From positions 21,797,164 to 21,861,163 of the forward strand of contig CM064427.1 in NCBI GenBank assembly GCA_032690845.1: a DNA stretch of 64,000 nucleotides, read 5' to 3'. This stretch comes from Eleusine coracana subsp. coracana. Taxonomy: Eukaryota > Streptophyta > Magnoliopsida > Poales > Poaceae. Positions 45,241 to 56,660 of the stretch are shown piece after piece. Within the stretch, counting starts at the first letter, position 1, and each line of letters opens with the position of its first letter. The notes beneath the pieces are model-generated. The model was not told the DNA's origin. It made no database searches and worked only from the letters and a program-made list of their open reading frames with translations. The position numbers were made by a program, and so were the translations under genes.

Positions 45241-46690
45241 ATGACCAGCTTTACCTTGCCTAAAAATTATATGGAAGATCCCGAAAAACTCTTGAGAAGG
45301 GTATGTAAATGTCTCGTCCCTCCTAGAAAGTTCATGTCTGCAAGTGAGCCAGTCATTTCCGCACCATCAAGCTTTAAGGTCATGGCCCAGAAGAGTCTTC
45401 ATGATTTCTTTGCTCCCTCGATGTCCAACATATCTGTTGCACCCAACATCATGGGAGATGCGAATTTCGAGATCAAGACGGATCTCATTACCATGGTGCA
45501 GGCCAGCCCATTCTGTGGGAAGGCCAATGAGGACGCGAGCGTCCATCTGCAACAATTTCTTGAGATTTACAGCACCTTCAATATGAAGGACGTCTCTCAA
45601 GGCGCCATTCGCCTTCGTCTATTTCTGTTCTCAGTTCTAGGGAGAGCAAAATAGTGGTTCTACTCGAACAAGGATGCTGTGGGTACGTGGGAAAAGTGTT
45701 CAGCCGTGTTTCTTGCCAAATTCTTCCTGCTAGACAATACCAACACCCTTCATGGAAGAATTTCAAGCTTCTAGCAAGAGTCCAAGGAGTCAATCTTGAG
45801 GGCTTGGGAGAGGTTGCAAGAGTAAATTGCCGCCTGTCCTCATCACGGGATGGATGAATGGCTTATCATCCAGAACTTCTACAACGCGCTGAACCCGTCG
45901 GCTCGTGATTATATTGATGCTGCTATGAGAGGAACCTTCTTCTCACTAACCATTGATAAGGATAAAGAACTTATTGAGAAGATGGTTTCCAACCAAGAAT
46001 GGAGTGAAGATCGTCTTCACTCGTGCCAGCGAGGCATGCACACCATTAAGGAGGTGGACATGCTAGCCGCTAAAATGGACCTCCTCATGAGGAAGATGGC
46101 CAAACAAGCCAAAGGGCATGAAGTCGGCACCGTCAATGCCTTAGATGCTCGCATGGCGTGCGAGGTCTGTGGCAACATGGGTCACTCGGGCAATGACTGC
46201 CCTAAGACTCGTGAGGACGTATTGTACATGAACAACAATAACAATGGCTATCGTCCACAAGGAGGCAATGGGTAGAATCAATCACGCTCGTATTATCTTG
46301 GAGGTAACAACTTTAACTCTTCCAACACTCAACCCTCCTTTAAAGATCTTGTCTTAGGCCAGGCTAGAAACAATGAAGCATTCACTAAAAAGCTTGCCGC
46401 CAATGACAAGACTTTAGAAAATGTTAATGCCAAGTTAGAAGGTCTTGTTTCTTCCTTTAAAAATCAGCTTAGCTTTAATAAAATGCTACAAACCCAACTT
46501 GCCCAGCTAGCTGTTGTTATTCCTCCCTTAGAGTCAGGGAAGATCTCGGGGCAACCTGAGTCTCCCGTTGAAAATGTTAATATGGTGACCACGAGAGGCG
46601 GTAAGACCACTCGGGATCCGCCATATCCAAACACTACAGGGAAGGATAAGGAAGAAGAAAAGGAAGTACCTTCAAGCAAAGAAGATCCGG
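45241..46690 (+). pseudogene. X gag, broken
   Basis: Start ATG 45241 (MTSFTLPKNYMEDPEKLLRR) follows GAAAACAGGGAAGTGC, as in Z. The Retrotrans_gag core (GDANFEIKTDLITMVQASPF onward) runs to about 45650, where a stop lies within the sequence aligned to Z's GRVRQWFY. The region 45654-45850 is frameshifted; the frame reopens at 45850 (MDEWLIIQNFYNALNPSARD). The zinc knuckle CEVCGNMGHSGNDCP spans 46159-46203. The proline-poor tail has VENVNMVTTRGGKTTRDPP near 46570-46620. Confidence 0.85.
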
Positions 46691-47100
46691 GGTGCCCCAT
46701 GATTGCTTGCTCGATCGGGGTTAGAAGTCCAACCATGCCCTGTGTGACCTTGGTGCAACCGTGAGCATGATGCCCAAGACAATCTTTGCGAAATTACACT
46801 ATACAACTCTATCCCCTATGTCGATGCAACTTCAAATGGCCGATTCAACGGTCCGCTATCTAGAGGGAATTGCAAAAGGTGTCCTGGTGAAAATCCAGGA
46901 TTGCTTCGTCCTTGTGGATTTTTTGGTGCTCGACATGGATGTTGAGAAGGAAAAGCCGCTCATTCTTGGATGCCCGTTTCTGAGCACAGCTAATGCAAAC
47001 ATTGATGTTGGGGCAAAATCTGTTTCCTTATCAATAGGAAGGAAGAGAAGTTTGATTTTCGGCCAAGGAGGGAGCAATGCTCAATGATTAAGATCAAGTG
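46690..47100 (+). pseudogene. X protease-like domain
   Basis: After one frameshift near 46730 the frame reads CDLGATVSMMP, then LSPMSMQLQMADSTVRYL and PLILGCPFLSTANANIDVGA. DLGA replaces the usual catalytic D-[ST]-G, as in the reverse copy. A further frameshift near 47080 ends the frame. Confidence 0.75.
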
Positions 47101-47376
47101 CGGGCCAAACCCAAAGAGTATTCAAGTGGTCGAAGTAATACCCCCGAAGAAGGATAGCCTCATCCTCTACATGAAGAAGATCATGGCAAAGGAGATGCCA
47201 TACAGTTTTGAGAAGAAGAACCCACCTGTGGTGAGGCCAGGATTGTGGGCAAAGTCATAGCCTGTTAAATCCAAGAAGCCACCGACCGCACCAAAGATGA
47301 AGAAGGTGTGGCGAGTGAAGGAAGTGCAGCCATCTGCGTCCACTTCTCCAGGACCGGATGCCGCAACAACAAGCTA
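47100..47376 (+). pseudogene. X Gag/protease Lys-rich tail
   Basis: Contains PPKKDSLILYMKKIMAKEMP and ends KKVWRVKEVQPSASTSPGPD. The same tail is present in Z (59382-59681), where the protease domain before it is missing. Confidence 0.7.
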
Positions 47377-48137
47377 AACGCATGGAGAAAAGTCCCGCTC
47401 GTCGGACTTTAAAAATTGGTGAGCCCTTGCCTAAGGTAAATTGATATTTATCTCATATTTTATTTTCCTTAATTTTTGCACATTTGAATTTTTCCAAACT
47501 TTTGGATTCTTTCAAATTTGCCTCTGCATTTGCATATTTGGATTTCACACATGCATGTTGGAATTTATTCCAACCCTCTTCTTTGTTTGATAAAAATACA
47601 AAATTCGGTTTTCGGTTTCCAACTTTGAGAATATATATTTCTGAGCAAAATTTTGTCAAAACTTTGGACTTAACCCCTGCAGCTCAGAAAATATAGCCGT
47701 TAGGGAGTTATGGGCCAAAGTGGGGGACCAGTGGGACCTCCCCATGGTGGGCCGAACACCCATGTTCAGCCGAAGGGGTGTGGGCCCCACCAACCGTGGC
47801 CTTTTGCCAACAATTGGATTTCGCTCCCCACTAGCCGGTTTTGACCGTTTGGGATTTTCCCTATAAATTGAGTGCCCAGGGGAGAGTGTTTTGCCATTCC
47901 AAGTTCACTTCTCATATCACTCCCTCCTTCACTCATTTGCTCTTGAGCTCTCATATTGCATCCCCAAAGTTGTCATTCCAAAAATCACCAAAAATATTTC
48001 CCTTTTTAGTTTTCATAGATTTTAGTTTTTTTAAGTCCTTTGCAAAGCTTGGCAAGATCAACACGACCGGCAGATTTTATTTGCTAACCCATAACCTGTG
48101 TTCGAGTTGTTCTTGTGTTTTTTCTTAAGTGGTGCAG
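47377..48137 (+). promoter_or_regulatory. X linker with palindrome pair and TATA box upstream of the second ORF
   Basis: Non-coding. Palindrome centres at 47751.5 and 47769.5, then TATAAATT at 47862, then a pyrimidine-rich stretch ending GGTGCAG directly before the ATG at 48138. The arrangement copies that of the LTRs and suggests an internal promoter and/or a spliced subgenomic RNA. Confidence 0.45.
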
Positions 48138-49137
48138 ATGAAGAAGGCTAAGGCATTGATGCAGCGAGTGACGCATTCGAGTTCACGCTGTTCACACGGC
48201 AGCTCGAGCACATACTTCTCCATCGAGGATGAATCAATGAGGTACACGCCCGTTGAGGACAACATGGAGTAGGATGAGCCACACGCTCTTCTCGCTCACA
48301 CCGACCTCGAGCTACTGGATGAACGGGGGAGACGATTCTACCATCTTCTACGCAATCGTAACTTCGTCCACACCAGGGCGTATGACGACAACCTACTCTC
48401 CACTATAGATATGGACTCCGAGTTCCTTTCTATTTGGAAAGCAGGAGGTTGGACCGAATTTGCACACATCACTAAGGAAGGTTCATGCCTCCTCACTATC
48501 CAGTTTTTGTGCACTTTGCTAAACGACAACGACAGGGTACTTTTCCGCTTGTTCGGGAAGGAATACCGTCTAACCTGGAAAGAACTTAGCATCATTCTTA
48601 AGTTTAAAAGTTATTGCAACACTAACTTAGAAGGTGCAACCACGGGTTTTGAAAAACGATCTTTTTGGCAAAGGATTTTAGGGAGTTTTCTTATGAACGT
48701 CCTAGTACGAGTGATATTCACAACCCAACTCTACAACTATGGCATAGGTGGCTTGCTATGACCTATTTCCTTAGACAAGACACTAGACCTATCCGTAACG
48801 ATGAATTGTGTGTCTTGTTTGCTGCAATTGCTAAAATTCTTGTTGCTCCTGTTTAAGCTATGCTTAGCCAATGGTTAGATTATATTAAAGGATCAGGACC
48901 CATTGAATGCACTTCTTTGGTGACCCATATTGCTGCATGGGTTGGGGCTTTAACCAACACTTGATTTGATTCTCTTTCTGAGCCCCATCCCACGATAGAC
49001 TATAAATTTCTTGAGCAGGGTCACACTTTAAAGAAGGGTCTTGATGGTTCTATTATCTTTTATTACCCCGGCTATACAAACAAAATCCCGCTGCCTAACC
49101 CGATATATCATTTGTATAGTTGTTGGGAACTAACCAT
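48138..49137 (+). pseudogene. X second ORF (Athila ORF-1-like), broken and truncated
   Basis: Starts MKKAKALMQRVTHSSS. Later parts are LLSTIDMDSEFLSIWKAGGW, GSCLLTIQFLCTLLNDNDRV and LFRLFGKEYRLTWKELSII, followed by IHNPTLQLWHRWLA-type sequence in shifted frames (about 48710-48760). It ends KIPLPNPIYHLYSCWELT near 49130. Stops and at least three frameshifts are present. The final coiled-coil part is deleted at the junction with Q. The product's role is unknown. Confidence 0.75.
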
Positions 49138-49139
49138 AC

Positions 49140-49800
49140 TCCTAAAGTTTCTCTCATGCTTCTGAAATGGATTCTTCTTGTGCTTGCCAGAAGGTTGAAA
49201 TTTCCCCACAAATGGCACGGACATTGCATATCAGGGAAAATTTCTTGAGAAATGCTATCTAGTAAATCTTCACGTCACCCATAAAATATCTATCATAGAA
49301 CCATTGTCTTGCTTTCCCCAAGACGGAGAAGGGAAACAGACAGGGCATGATGATATTTTGAGTGACTCCTTTGATGGATAAAGTTTTGCACTTTTCCAGG
49401 AATTGTTGAAGGTGAGCATTTGCGTCCTCATTGGCTTTTCCACTGAATGGATTGGCCTGCACCATGTAGATTAGACCGGCTATGGCTCTGAAGTTTTCAT
49501 CTCTAGTGCTGACAATTGGCCCAGAAGCCACTTTTCAACACCGGCCGTGGAGAACTCACAAAGCACCTTTTCTGTCATTGATGTTGAGCTCGATGGCACG
49601 GATTTGGCTGGCATGACTGTTGAGGGTATCTTGAGAATGGAGGACTCGTGGTTGTGCTCTTCTCAAGATTACTTCCGGATTCTCTGTGTATTTCTTCGAC
49701 AGATAAGGCCAGTGATATAATACCCTATTTTCACATAAACAGAAAACACAACAAAGGTAAACCTATCTAGACAATGGTCATTAATAAAAATATAATTACG
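49140..49800 (-). pseudogene. Q gag, N-terminal half
   Basis: Contains GLIYMVQANPFSGKANEDAN, HLQQFLEKCKTLSIKGVT and LFPFSVLGKARQWFYDRYF, the Retrotrans_gag core, at about 49480-49280. The start region before 49531 is frameshifted. The zinc knuckle is lost by truncation. Confidence 0.8.
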
Positions 49801-49834
49801 AACAATGCTGGTGATTCTCTTTTAACCAGTGCCT

Positions 49835-49852
49835 TCCCCAGCAACAGTGCCA
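49835..49852 (-). other. Q primer-binding site
   Basis: Reverse strand TGGCACTGTTGCTGGGGA, a decayed tRNA-Asp-type site, 8 bp after GATGTCAACA. Confidence 0.7.
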
Positions 49853-49860
49853 GAAATGCT

Positions 49861-51502
49861 TGTTGACATCTGCTAAGTCACACCAAATAAATAGACCTGG
49901 GCAAGGCGCCAGAACTACTTGTTGGTAGAACTCATCACATGGTTAGTGTGGGCAAGTTAAATCCGCAAGCGCATGAATATCCCGTTGTAGCATTTCACCA
50001 TTGGATTACTCTAATGGCTGTCATTTATAGTTCTCCCAAGGGAAGGCGGTGGTCAAGAGATAGTATGTTCATAACCGTATAACTAATAATATACCAAAGT
50101 CATAGATAGGAGTAAGAATAATAAAGATAGTTGGTAGTGACACACAGAACAATCCAACCTAACATTAACACAAAGCCTAGGTTAAGTGGGTTAAAGAGGA
50201 GTCAAGCGAGATCCCTATGTACTTCTATATTCCTGTCTATAGGGTAAATATACACAACACATACAAGCCTAAGTCCTATGCTAAGCCAGAACAGGGAGGA
50301 TTAAGCACAGAAGGGATGTCGCCACCTATAGGTTAACCCTATACTAGGACACATGACACTAGGGCTATCAAGTCCCTATGCCAGTCCTAAAGTCAGTCCT
50401 GTTCATGGGGGCAAACAAATACTCATAGCTATTTACCAATCTAAGCACCACGCTTACATTGCTAAATAATACTCTCAATCCTCGTAAGACTTTGACCCTT
50501 CGAATCACCAAGTCATGAATAAGAGTATACCTAACCTTGACCCGACGGATCAACAAGTCAAGTACTATAACATGCATAACTCTGACCCTACGGATCAACA
50601 AGTAAAGGGGTAGGACATGCATAGCTTTCATCCTAAGGATTAACAAGCCATGGACTAAAGCAAGTCTATCCACAATATGCATTGCATGAGTATAAAGGCA
50701 AAAGTTGACTAACATAGAAATGTGAAGTGTATAATAACCTAACATGACTAGGCAACAACCATATACAAAGCACATGACTATCATACTTGTATCTGGATAA
50801 GGCATAAGGAATAATGAAGATAATAATATTAATAAAGTAAATAAGCCTTACAAGAGAGGACTAGAGTAGAACTAACCCGAAAGCTCTCGAAGACTAGGTC
50901 GAGGACCTCAAGACAGCTCTCCTCTCTCCTAAACTCCACTAGAACCTAGAGACTAAATGTAATGCTAGAGAATGGACTCTTCTTGGTGTGTGCTTTGGAG
51001 TGAGGCCCCTCCCTTCCTTTTTATAGCTGTCCAAAGGTGGTTCGGAGGTTGATAAGTCCCACCCTAAGGGGGGTAACCGCCTTTGGAAAGTCGGTGGGGA
51101 ACCGACATACGAAGATGGGCCCTAGTGGGCTACCTACCTGTTTGGCCGAACACCCCTGTTCGGCCGAACAAGGGGTGGGCCCATTAGGGTACTGCCACCT
51201 CGGGAGCCTTGCCAAGTGGGTCCCATTGCTCAGTGATATTGTAAGGTTGGTTGTTGAGGCAGTTTTTTTCTATTTGTGGGCCATCAAATCCGTGTACTTG
51301 GTTGTGATTGGCCGAAAGTTCATTTCCACGGATCATGTGGCATTTCTTCACTCCTTTTATGTACTTTCCCTGCATGTGAGTGTCTCTCCAAGCAATAGTG
51401 GATATTTATTAATTCTAACTAAAATGCATGGTGGGAATATCCAATCATTCTTTATTTTGAGTAATGTTGATGGCCGGAAATGGTAGTTAACGACCATCAA
51501 CA
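49861..51502 (-). mobile_element. Q 5' LTR
   Basis: Reverse strand TGTTGATGGTCG ... GATGTCAACA, 1642 bp. Palindrome pair with centres 51145.5 and 51163.5; TATAAAAA box on the reverse strand at about 51018-51025. A PBS-like copy (TTCTGGCGCCTTGCCC) lies inside the LTR, 59 bp before its end. Confidence 0.75.
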
Positions 51503-51796
51503 GCCATATCAAAGATCATCTCTATTGGGTATGGTAAGTTGTGTGGAGGTAAGAAAATTTTAACTGGTACATTATATAGTGGTATAGATACATGCAAATC
51601 TGATTCATATAAGATCAAGAGTACTACTCTAATCATCACAATTAAGATCGCATCTAGTTACTTAGTGTTGACATTTCTTCACATGGTACTAGAAATTTTA
51701 CTATCCCCGACAACGGCGCCAGAAATGCTTGTTGACATTTCTTAACGTCACACCAGAAATATTACTATCCTTGGAAACCGCACTAGAAATGCTTGT
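51503..51796 (-). mobile_element. Q2 leader with three 64-bp PBS-containing units
   Basis: GTTGACAT begins units at 51667, 51731 and 51795, each 64 bp apart. PBS-like sequences lie at 51704-51721 (TGGCGCCGTTGTCGGGGA on the reverse strand) and 51768-51785 (decayed). Q inserted at 51502/51503. Confidence 0.75.
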
Positions 51797-52395
51797 TGAC
51801 ATCTGCTAAGTCACACCAAATAAATAGACCTAGGCAAGGTGCCAGAACTGCTTGTTGGTAGAACTCAACAGATGGTTAGTGTGGGCAAGTTAAATCCGCA
51901 AGCGCACGGACATCCCGTTGTAGCATTTCACTATTGGATTACTCCAATGGCTATCATTTATAGTTCTCCCAAGGGAAGGCGGCGGTCAAGAGATAGCATG
52001 TTCATAACCATATAACTAATAATATACCAAAGTCATGGATATGGGTAAGGATAATAAAGATAGTGGGTAGTGACACACAGAACAATCTAGCCTAACATTA
52101 ACATGAAGTCTAGGTTAAGTGTGTTAAAGAGGAGTCAAGCTAGATCCTTTTGTACTTCTATATTCTTGTCTATAGGTTAAATACACGTCACACATACAAG
52201 CCTAGGTCCTATGCTAAGCCAGAACAGGGAGGATTAAGCACAGCAGGGCTATCACCACCTATAGGTTAACTCTATACTAGGACACATGACACTAGGGCTA
52301 TCAAGTCCCTATGCCAGTCCTAAAGTTAGTCCTGTTCATGGGGGCAAACAAATACTCATAGTTATTTACAAATCTATGCACCACGCTTATGCTTA
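51797..52395 (-). mobile_element. Q2 LTR, truncated
   Basis: Matches 49861-50460 of the Q LTR at roughly nine positions in ten, then stops after GCACCACGCTTA. Different sequence (element T) follows. Confidence 0.8.
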
Positions 52396-53390
52396 TTGTC
52401 GTCAGTAGTATTTCCCTTGGAACCCTAGCCGTCATCCCCTTCACCACCCTCTGTTTTGTCGGCTTTGTGTGCTAAGATTGATTGATCGACACGCCCACCC
52501 TAATCCCACCCTCAACACCTCGGACCAATCCCCACAAATTCCACTTTCCGCTGCATCCACTCCGCCAAAAAAAATATCCTATCCGACTCGGATTTCGCCT
52601 GGAGTTTCTTGAAAACCGATTCCGACACCCCTTCAATAAAATGGCCATAACTTTTCGCTCGGTTGTCCGTTTTGGCTGAAATTTTTATAGCAGATTCTTG
52701 ACAAAAGTTGAGGTGATCCACACTCAGCTATGTCCTGTGTGCCCTCGTCAAAAAATTCAAAGAAAATCGGGAAGATAAAGAAAAAATTCATTCAAGTTGA
52801 AACCCGATGTTTTGTGAAACTTCAAAATTTCTGTAGGCCACGTCCTAGCTCTGTTTGAGCTGAAATTTTTTTGTGGTTTCTTGACCATTGTTAGTGAGTT
52901 GGAGAAAAATATCAATAAAATAAAATAAAATAAAAATAAATTTGGGATTCCTACTAGTGCTCCGTCTAGCCCCATGGAATTTCTGAGTTTGGCTATTTTA
53001 CACTTAGCCCCCTGTTATCGATTGTGTGCCTTTGTCTCCTTGTTTCTTCTTTGCTATCAATACTGTTCTAGTACATAGTTAGACTAGCAACTAGAGACAA
53101 GTTACTTGGGCACTTATTCAGCTTTACTATCTGTTTTTGAATGTGTGCCACTCACATATATATATATTTGGCCTTCCTAGCTCTACATATTTCTTCTGGA
53201 CAGCACAAAGGTTATTTTGTAACCCTTGCAATCATGGAACACACCTCCCTGGTATCCTTTGCTTTGTTTTTTTTAGAACTTTGTAAGAGCCTTGCAAGAA
53301 GCTTCCTTTTGTTGTGTTGAGAGGCACCACTACTTAGTAGTTTTGTAGGGATAACCTTCACTTTCTGTTTTCAGTTTTGGTGTTTTTGAT
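52396..53390 (+). mobile_element. element T: probable Gypsy LTR/leader
   Basis: Non-coding sequence leading to a gag-like start at 53391. LTR ends were not identified. Assignment rests on the downstream frame. Confidence 0.45.
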
Positions 53391-53501
53391 GTCAGGAAGC
53401 GATGGAGAGGGTGCTTCACCCTCAAAATTTGATGAGTGCGTGAGCCAAAGTCAGCTACAGAAGGCTTTGCAGGCGGTTCAGAGTGATTTGGCAGAGACGA
53501 T
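53391..53501 (+). pseudogene. T gag start, interrupted
   Basis: Open frame MSGSDGEGASPSKFDECVSQ, then SQLQKALQAVQSDLAETI, a typical N-terminal Gag pattern of plant Gypsy elements. It is cut at 53501 by the reverse-strand U copy. The rest of T is not in the window. Confidence 0.5.
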
Positions 53502-54576
53502 TGTTGGTCGTATCTACGCACCTACTTATATACCGTAAGAGGACGGTGTACGATTATAGCACTTTTTCCCTTGAATTCAGTATTCCAAGGTATATCGAAT
53601 CCACTGAGACCGTAGGGATTTATTAAACAAAGTTAACAGTAAAAGATCTAGTCAAGGCTACTGTCAAGGTTAGGTTGCATGATCGATACAATGTCCGAAT
53701 ACTATCCTAATCACCACGATCAAGATAATATCTACTTACTTAGCCTAGAACTAAGCAATTGGAATAAGCACATGCATCATTATAGAATCAAGATAGACAA
53801 ATCACCAAAACCATCATCAACATATTCAATCATCCTTGAGATACATAGAGTAAGATTCATCCCCGTCGAGATGGCCTACCTTGACGAATCAACTCTTGAC
53901 TCCAATGGTTCTTGAAACTCAACTAGAGATCTATTCTAACAGGGCAAGCCCCGGTGGCTCTAACTCACGGATCTGGTGTCCCTCTGTAGCCTCCCTCTTC
54001 TGTGGCAAGGGTATACAAGTATTTATAGGGGTTCTACTCGTAAAGGACTCGGTTTCTAGCAAATAAGGCGGTTGCGCCGATCGACGCGAGCCGTGTCTTC
54101 TCTGATTTCTTCCCTGACTCAGTTCCTCTGTCTTCCACGGCTGCCATGTGGGCCTTTTCCTTCGAGATAAAGTCTTGTACTACACGTTAAGATGTTGGAG
54201 TTCCATAAATCTTCTTGAAGTTCCATAATTCTTCTTAGACAAATATCTTCAAGTGTCTTGCGCAGATAAACTTCCATAAACATGTGGAATGGGCCTTGGT
54301 CACTTCTGTGAATCAAAACACCCTTGCGCCGATCGGCTCATGGGCTACGCCGATCGGCGCACTGGGCTTCTTCAGTGCTTTTCGTCAGTTCTGGACTCCT
54401 CTTCTCTCCATTATCGCATTAATCACCAATTTTACCTGTTTCTGTAATAAAGCTCCAAAACAACGCATATACAAATATATAGGCAATATCACAGGTAAAT
54501 GGCCTAAATTAGTATCAATTATTCTCTAATTGGGGCAATATTCACATATAAAAGGGGCACTTGGGAAGTGCCAACA
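53502..54576 (-). mobile_element. U2 3' LTR
   Basis: Reverse strand TGTTGGCACTTCCC ... GACCAACA, 1075 bp. Contains a palindrome pair (54326/54347, 21 bp apart) and a CCCTATAAAT box at about 54020-54030. The last 45 bases match the U LTR end. Confidence 0.8.
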
Positions 54577-54590
54577 GTTCCCCCACACTT
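54577..54590 (-). other. U2 polypurine tract
   Basis: Reverse strand AAGTGTGGGGGAAC, directly before the LTR. A second, similar tract lies inside the element at 55201-55213. Confidence 0.75.
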
Positions 54591-55970
54591 AAACCTTTGC
54601 TCGTCCCGAGTAAAGTAAAAGAAAGAAAAATTGAAAAACATATTCTTTCTATCATAAAAGATATCTCAAATCAGCAAATGTTGAGCATTGTTCTATTGTG
54701 GTGTATTTCATATTGGTATTCAGCAAAATATATCAAATATGGGCATAAGCTTAAAGTTCTCCCCAAAGCAAAAGATCATGTCCAATTCATAAATTATAAC
54801 TTTTCCACATATGAAAATCACTTAAAAGATTGTTGTGAACATAGAGAATCTATCTTCCAAATAATCCAAGGCAACAACTCATCTTTCAAATCACTTAACC
54901 TATATTCTACATCATAATGATCAAATAATATTAGTGCAAGGCTTATATGAGTAGCTCGGTGAGGTAATTCAAGAATTGCAAACATAAATCAATAATATAT
55001 TGTAAAGCTAGGAGATTATTCTTCATTGGAATTATAGAAACTTATCAAGATGGCGATTAAGAAAGAAAAATTAAGAAAGGATTCAGACGTTGGATATGTG
55101 GACATGTGCATAGCCAAAAATTGGAGCTTGGAAGATTGCACATGGTTGGAATGATTCATGGCTATATTGAATTTCGAGAATAAGCATATCATATACCATT
55201 CTCCCACACTTAAAATTTTGCTAGTCCCTTAGCAAACAGCAGAGTTTTTTTTTCTTTTCTTTTTTTTCTTCTTGTTTCTCCCTTTTTTTATTTTGCTCTC
55301 TGCTGCACCGATTGGCTCAGGGTGCGCCGATCGGCTCTCAATCCAAATTTACCAACATTTGTTGGTAGTTGATTTGTCTAGCTTCAACTTTTATTCAAGA
55401 ATTAAATATAGCCAGAAATATAGGATGTGGTCAAGGAATGATACTCAACAAGATGTTTTGGGTTCATGGTAGTGTACTCAACGGAATTGAATTTTTGCAT
55501 GAGTAATTTTCAAGGCTAGAAAAAGATACACAAAGAATTGCCATCTTAATAAAGTTCATACCAAAAAGAATTAAATCCTAACCGAACTCAACCATCAATT
55601 TAATGTTTATCTACATATCAAAGGTTCATGAGTATTGTTCAAAATATGGTATTGGTAGGTAAGGATCTTGAAAAATAATAAATTCTAAAGTTCACAACAT
55701 GAAAATTTATTTTTGAAAAACTTGGTACTAAGTTATCATTACAAACTGGACAACACAAATAAAGCACATGGGAACTCAAAATTGCTCCACATAAGACATA
55801 TTTGCCAAATAATCATTAAGTGTAAGTTCGAAATTTTTTTCAATGCTCAACACTATTTGATCTTCATCAACACTTTTCAAGAAAGAATAAATAATTCAAT
55901 TCTCCTAATAGAGCATAACCGCCACCATTATAATAAGATCCAAACTTGAATACATGATGATGATGATTTT
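54591..55970 (-). other. U2 3' non-coding region
   Basis: Frames up to 118 residues (54561-54917, + strand) are AT-rich and antisense to the element, and I do not call them genes. Includes the second polypurine-like tract and a palindrome pair at 55305/55324. Confidence 0.6.
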
Positions 55971-55973
55971 TGC

Positions 55974-56118
55974 ACACACTTGCATGAAAATAAAACTACT
56001 ACTAACACACTTGCATGAAAATAAAACTACTACTTAACACACTTGCATGAAAATAAAACTACTACTAACACACTTGCATGAAAATAAAACTACTACTAAC
56101 ACACTTGCATGAAACTAA
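55974..56118. repeat. 31-bp minisatellite, five copies
   Basis: ACACTTGCATGAAAATAAAA begins copies at 55976, 56007, 56039, 56070 and 56101 (spacing 31, 32, 31, 31). Copies are nearly identical, so the expansion is recent. It lies in the 3' non-coding region of U2. Confidence 0.95.
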
Positions 56119-56188
56119 ACACACCCGATACATGGTTTCCCAACCCGCTCACACACACATAAGTAAATAAAGAAAAAGACTGCAAAAG

Positions 56189-56193
56189 ATAGC
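56189..56193. repeat. Z target-site duplication, left
   Basis: ATAGC, repeated at 63791-63795. Confidence 0.9.
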
Positions 56194-56524
56194 TGTTGAC
56201 GGCTGTTAAGTACCATTTTTAACCGTCAACTATACTCAAATAAAGGAGAATTTGGCATTTCATACACGCATGCTTTAGCACAATAATATAGTTCCACTTG
56301 TACTTGGAGAACTTTGTGCATGCAGGAGGAAATGTGAAGGAAACACCTCAAAAGGCAAGAAAACACACTTTCGACCAATCAGAGAGTGCCACATGGATGT
56401 CACACAGATTGAAGGGCCCATTTTCAGCACTTAACCGACGTAACTCCCTGTAATACCGCGCAAACCGACGTCAGGGCCCACAGGACAGCCACCCGGAGAA
56501 AGCACAGGCCAGGAGGGGCCACCC

Positions 56525-56542
56525 CCAGGTCGGCCGACCTGG
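56525..56542. promoter_or_regulatory. 18-bp palindrome in Z 5' LTR U3
   Basis: CCAGGTCGGCCGACCTGG, identical to 60023-60040 inside the element. It ends 111 bp before the TATA box. Confidence 0.6.
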
Positions 56543-56652
56543 CCGGGCGCCCTCTCCGCCTGGGCTTCCACGTGTTGGCTCCTCCGCGACTCCTGATGAC
56601 GGTTTGAGGTGCCTTCCGTGGCGGTTACTCTCCCTTGCCGACCTATTGAGGC

Positions 56653-56660
56653 TATAAATA
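56653..56660 (+). promoter_or_regulatory. Z 5' LTR TATA box
   Basis: TATAAATA in GAGGCTATAAATAGGAG; a CA-rich start region follows about 25-35 bp downstream. Confidence 0.75.

Larger units (their letters stand above)
44599..49137 (+). mobile_element. element X (forward copy): LTR end, gag, protease-like, second ORF; truncated both sides
   Basis: Begins inside its LTR where Y inserted, and breaks off inside the second ORF, where reverse-strand Q gag begins at about 49140. No reverse transcriptase or integrase is encoded between the protease-like domain and the second ORF. Same family as 31002-32832 and 23216-23672. Confidence 0.8.
49140..51502 (-). mobile_element. element Q: Gypsy, 5' LTR and gag fragment, reverse strand
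   Basis: Reverse strand order: LTR (51502-49861), PBS (49852-49835), gag (about 49800-49140), then lost at the junction with X. The outer LTR end lies in the leader of a second copy of the same family (Q2). Confidence 0.8.

Noticed and set aside
54561..54917. 118-residue + strand frame
   Set aside because: AT-rich, antisense to the U2 3' region, begins in its LTR; no similarity recognised.
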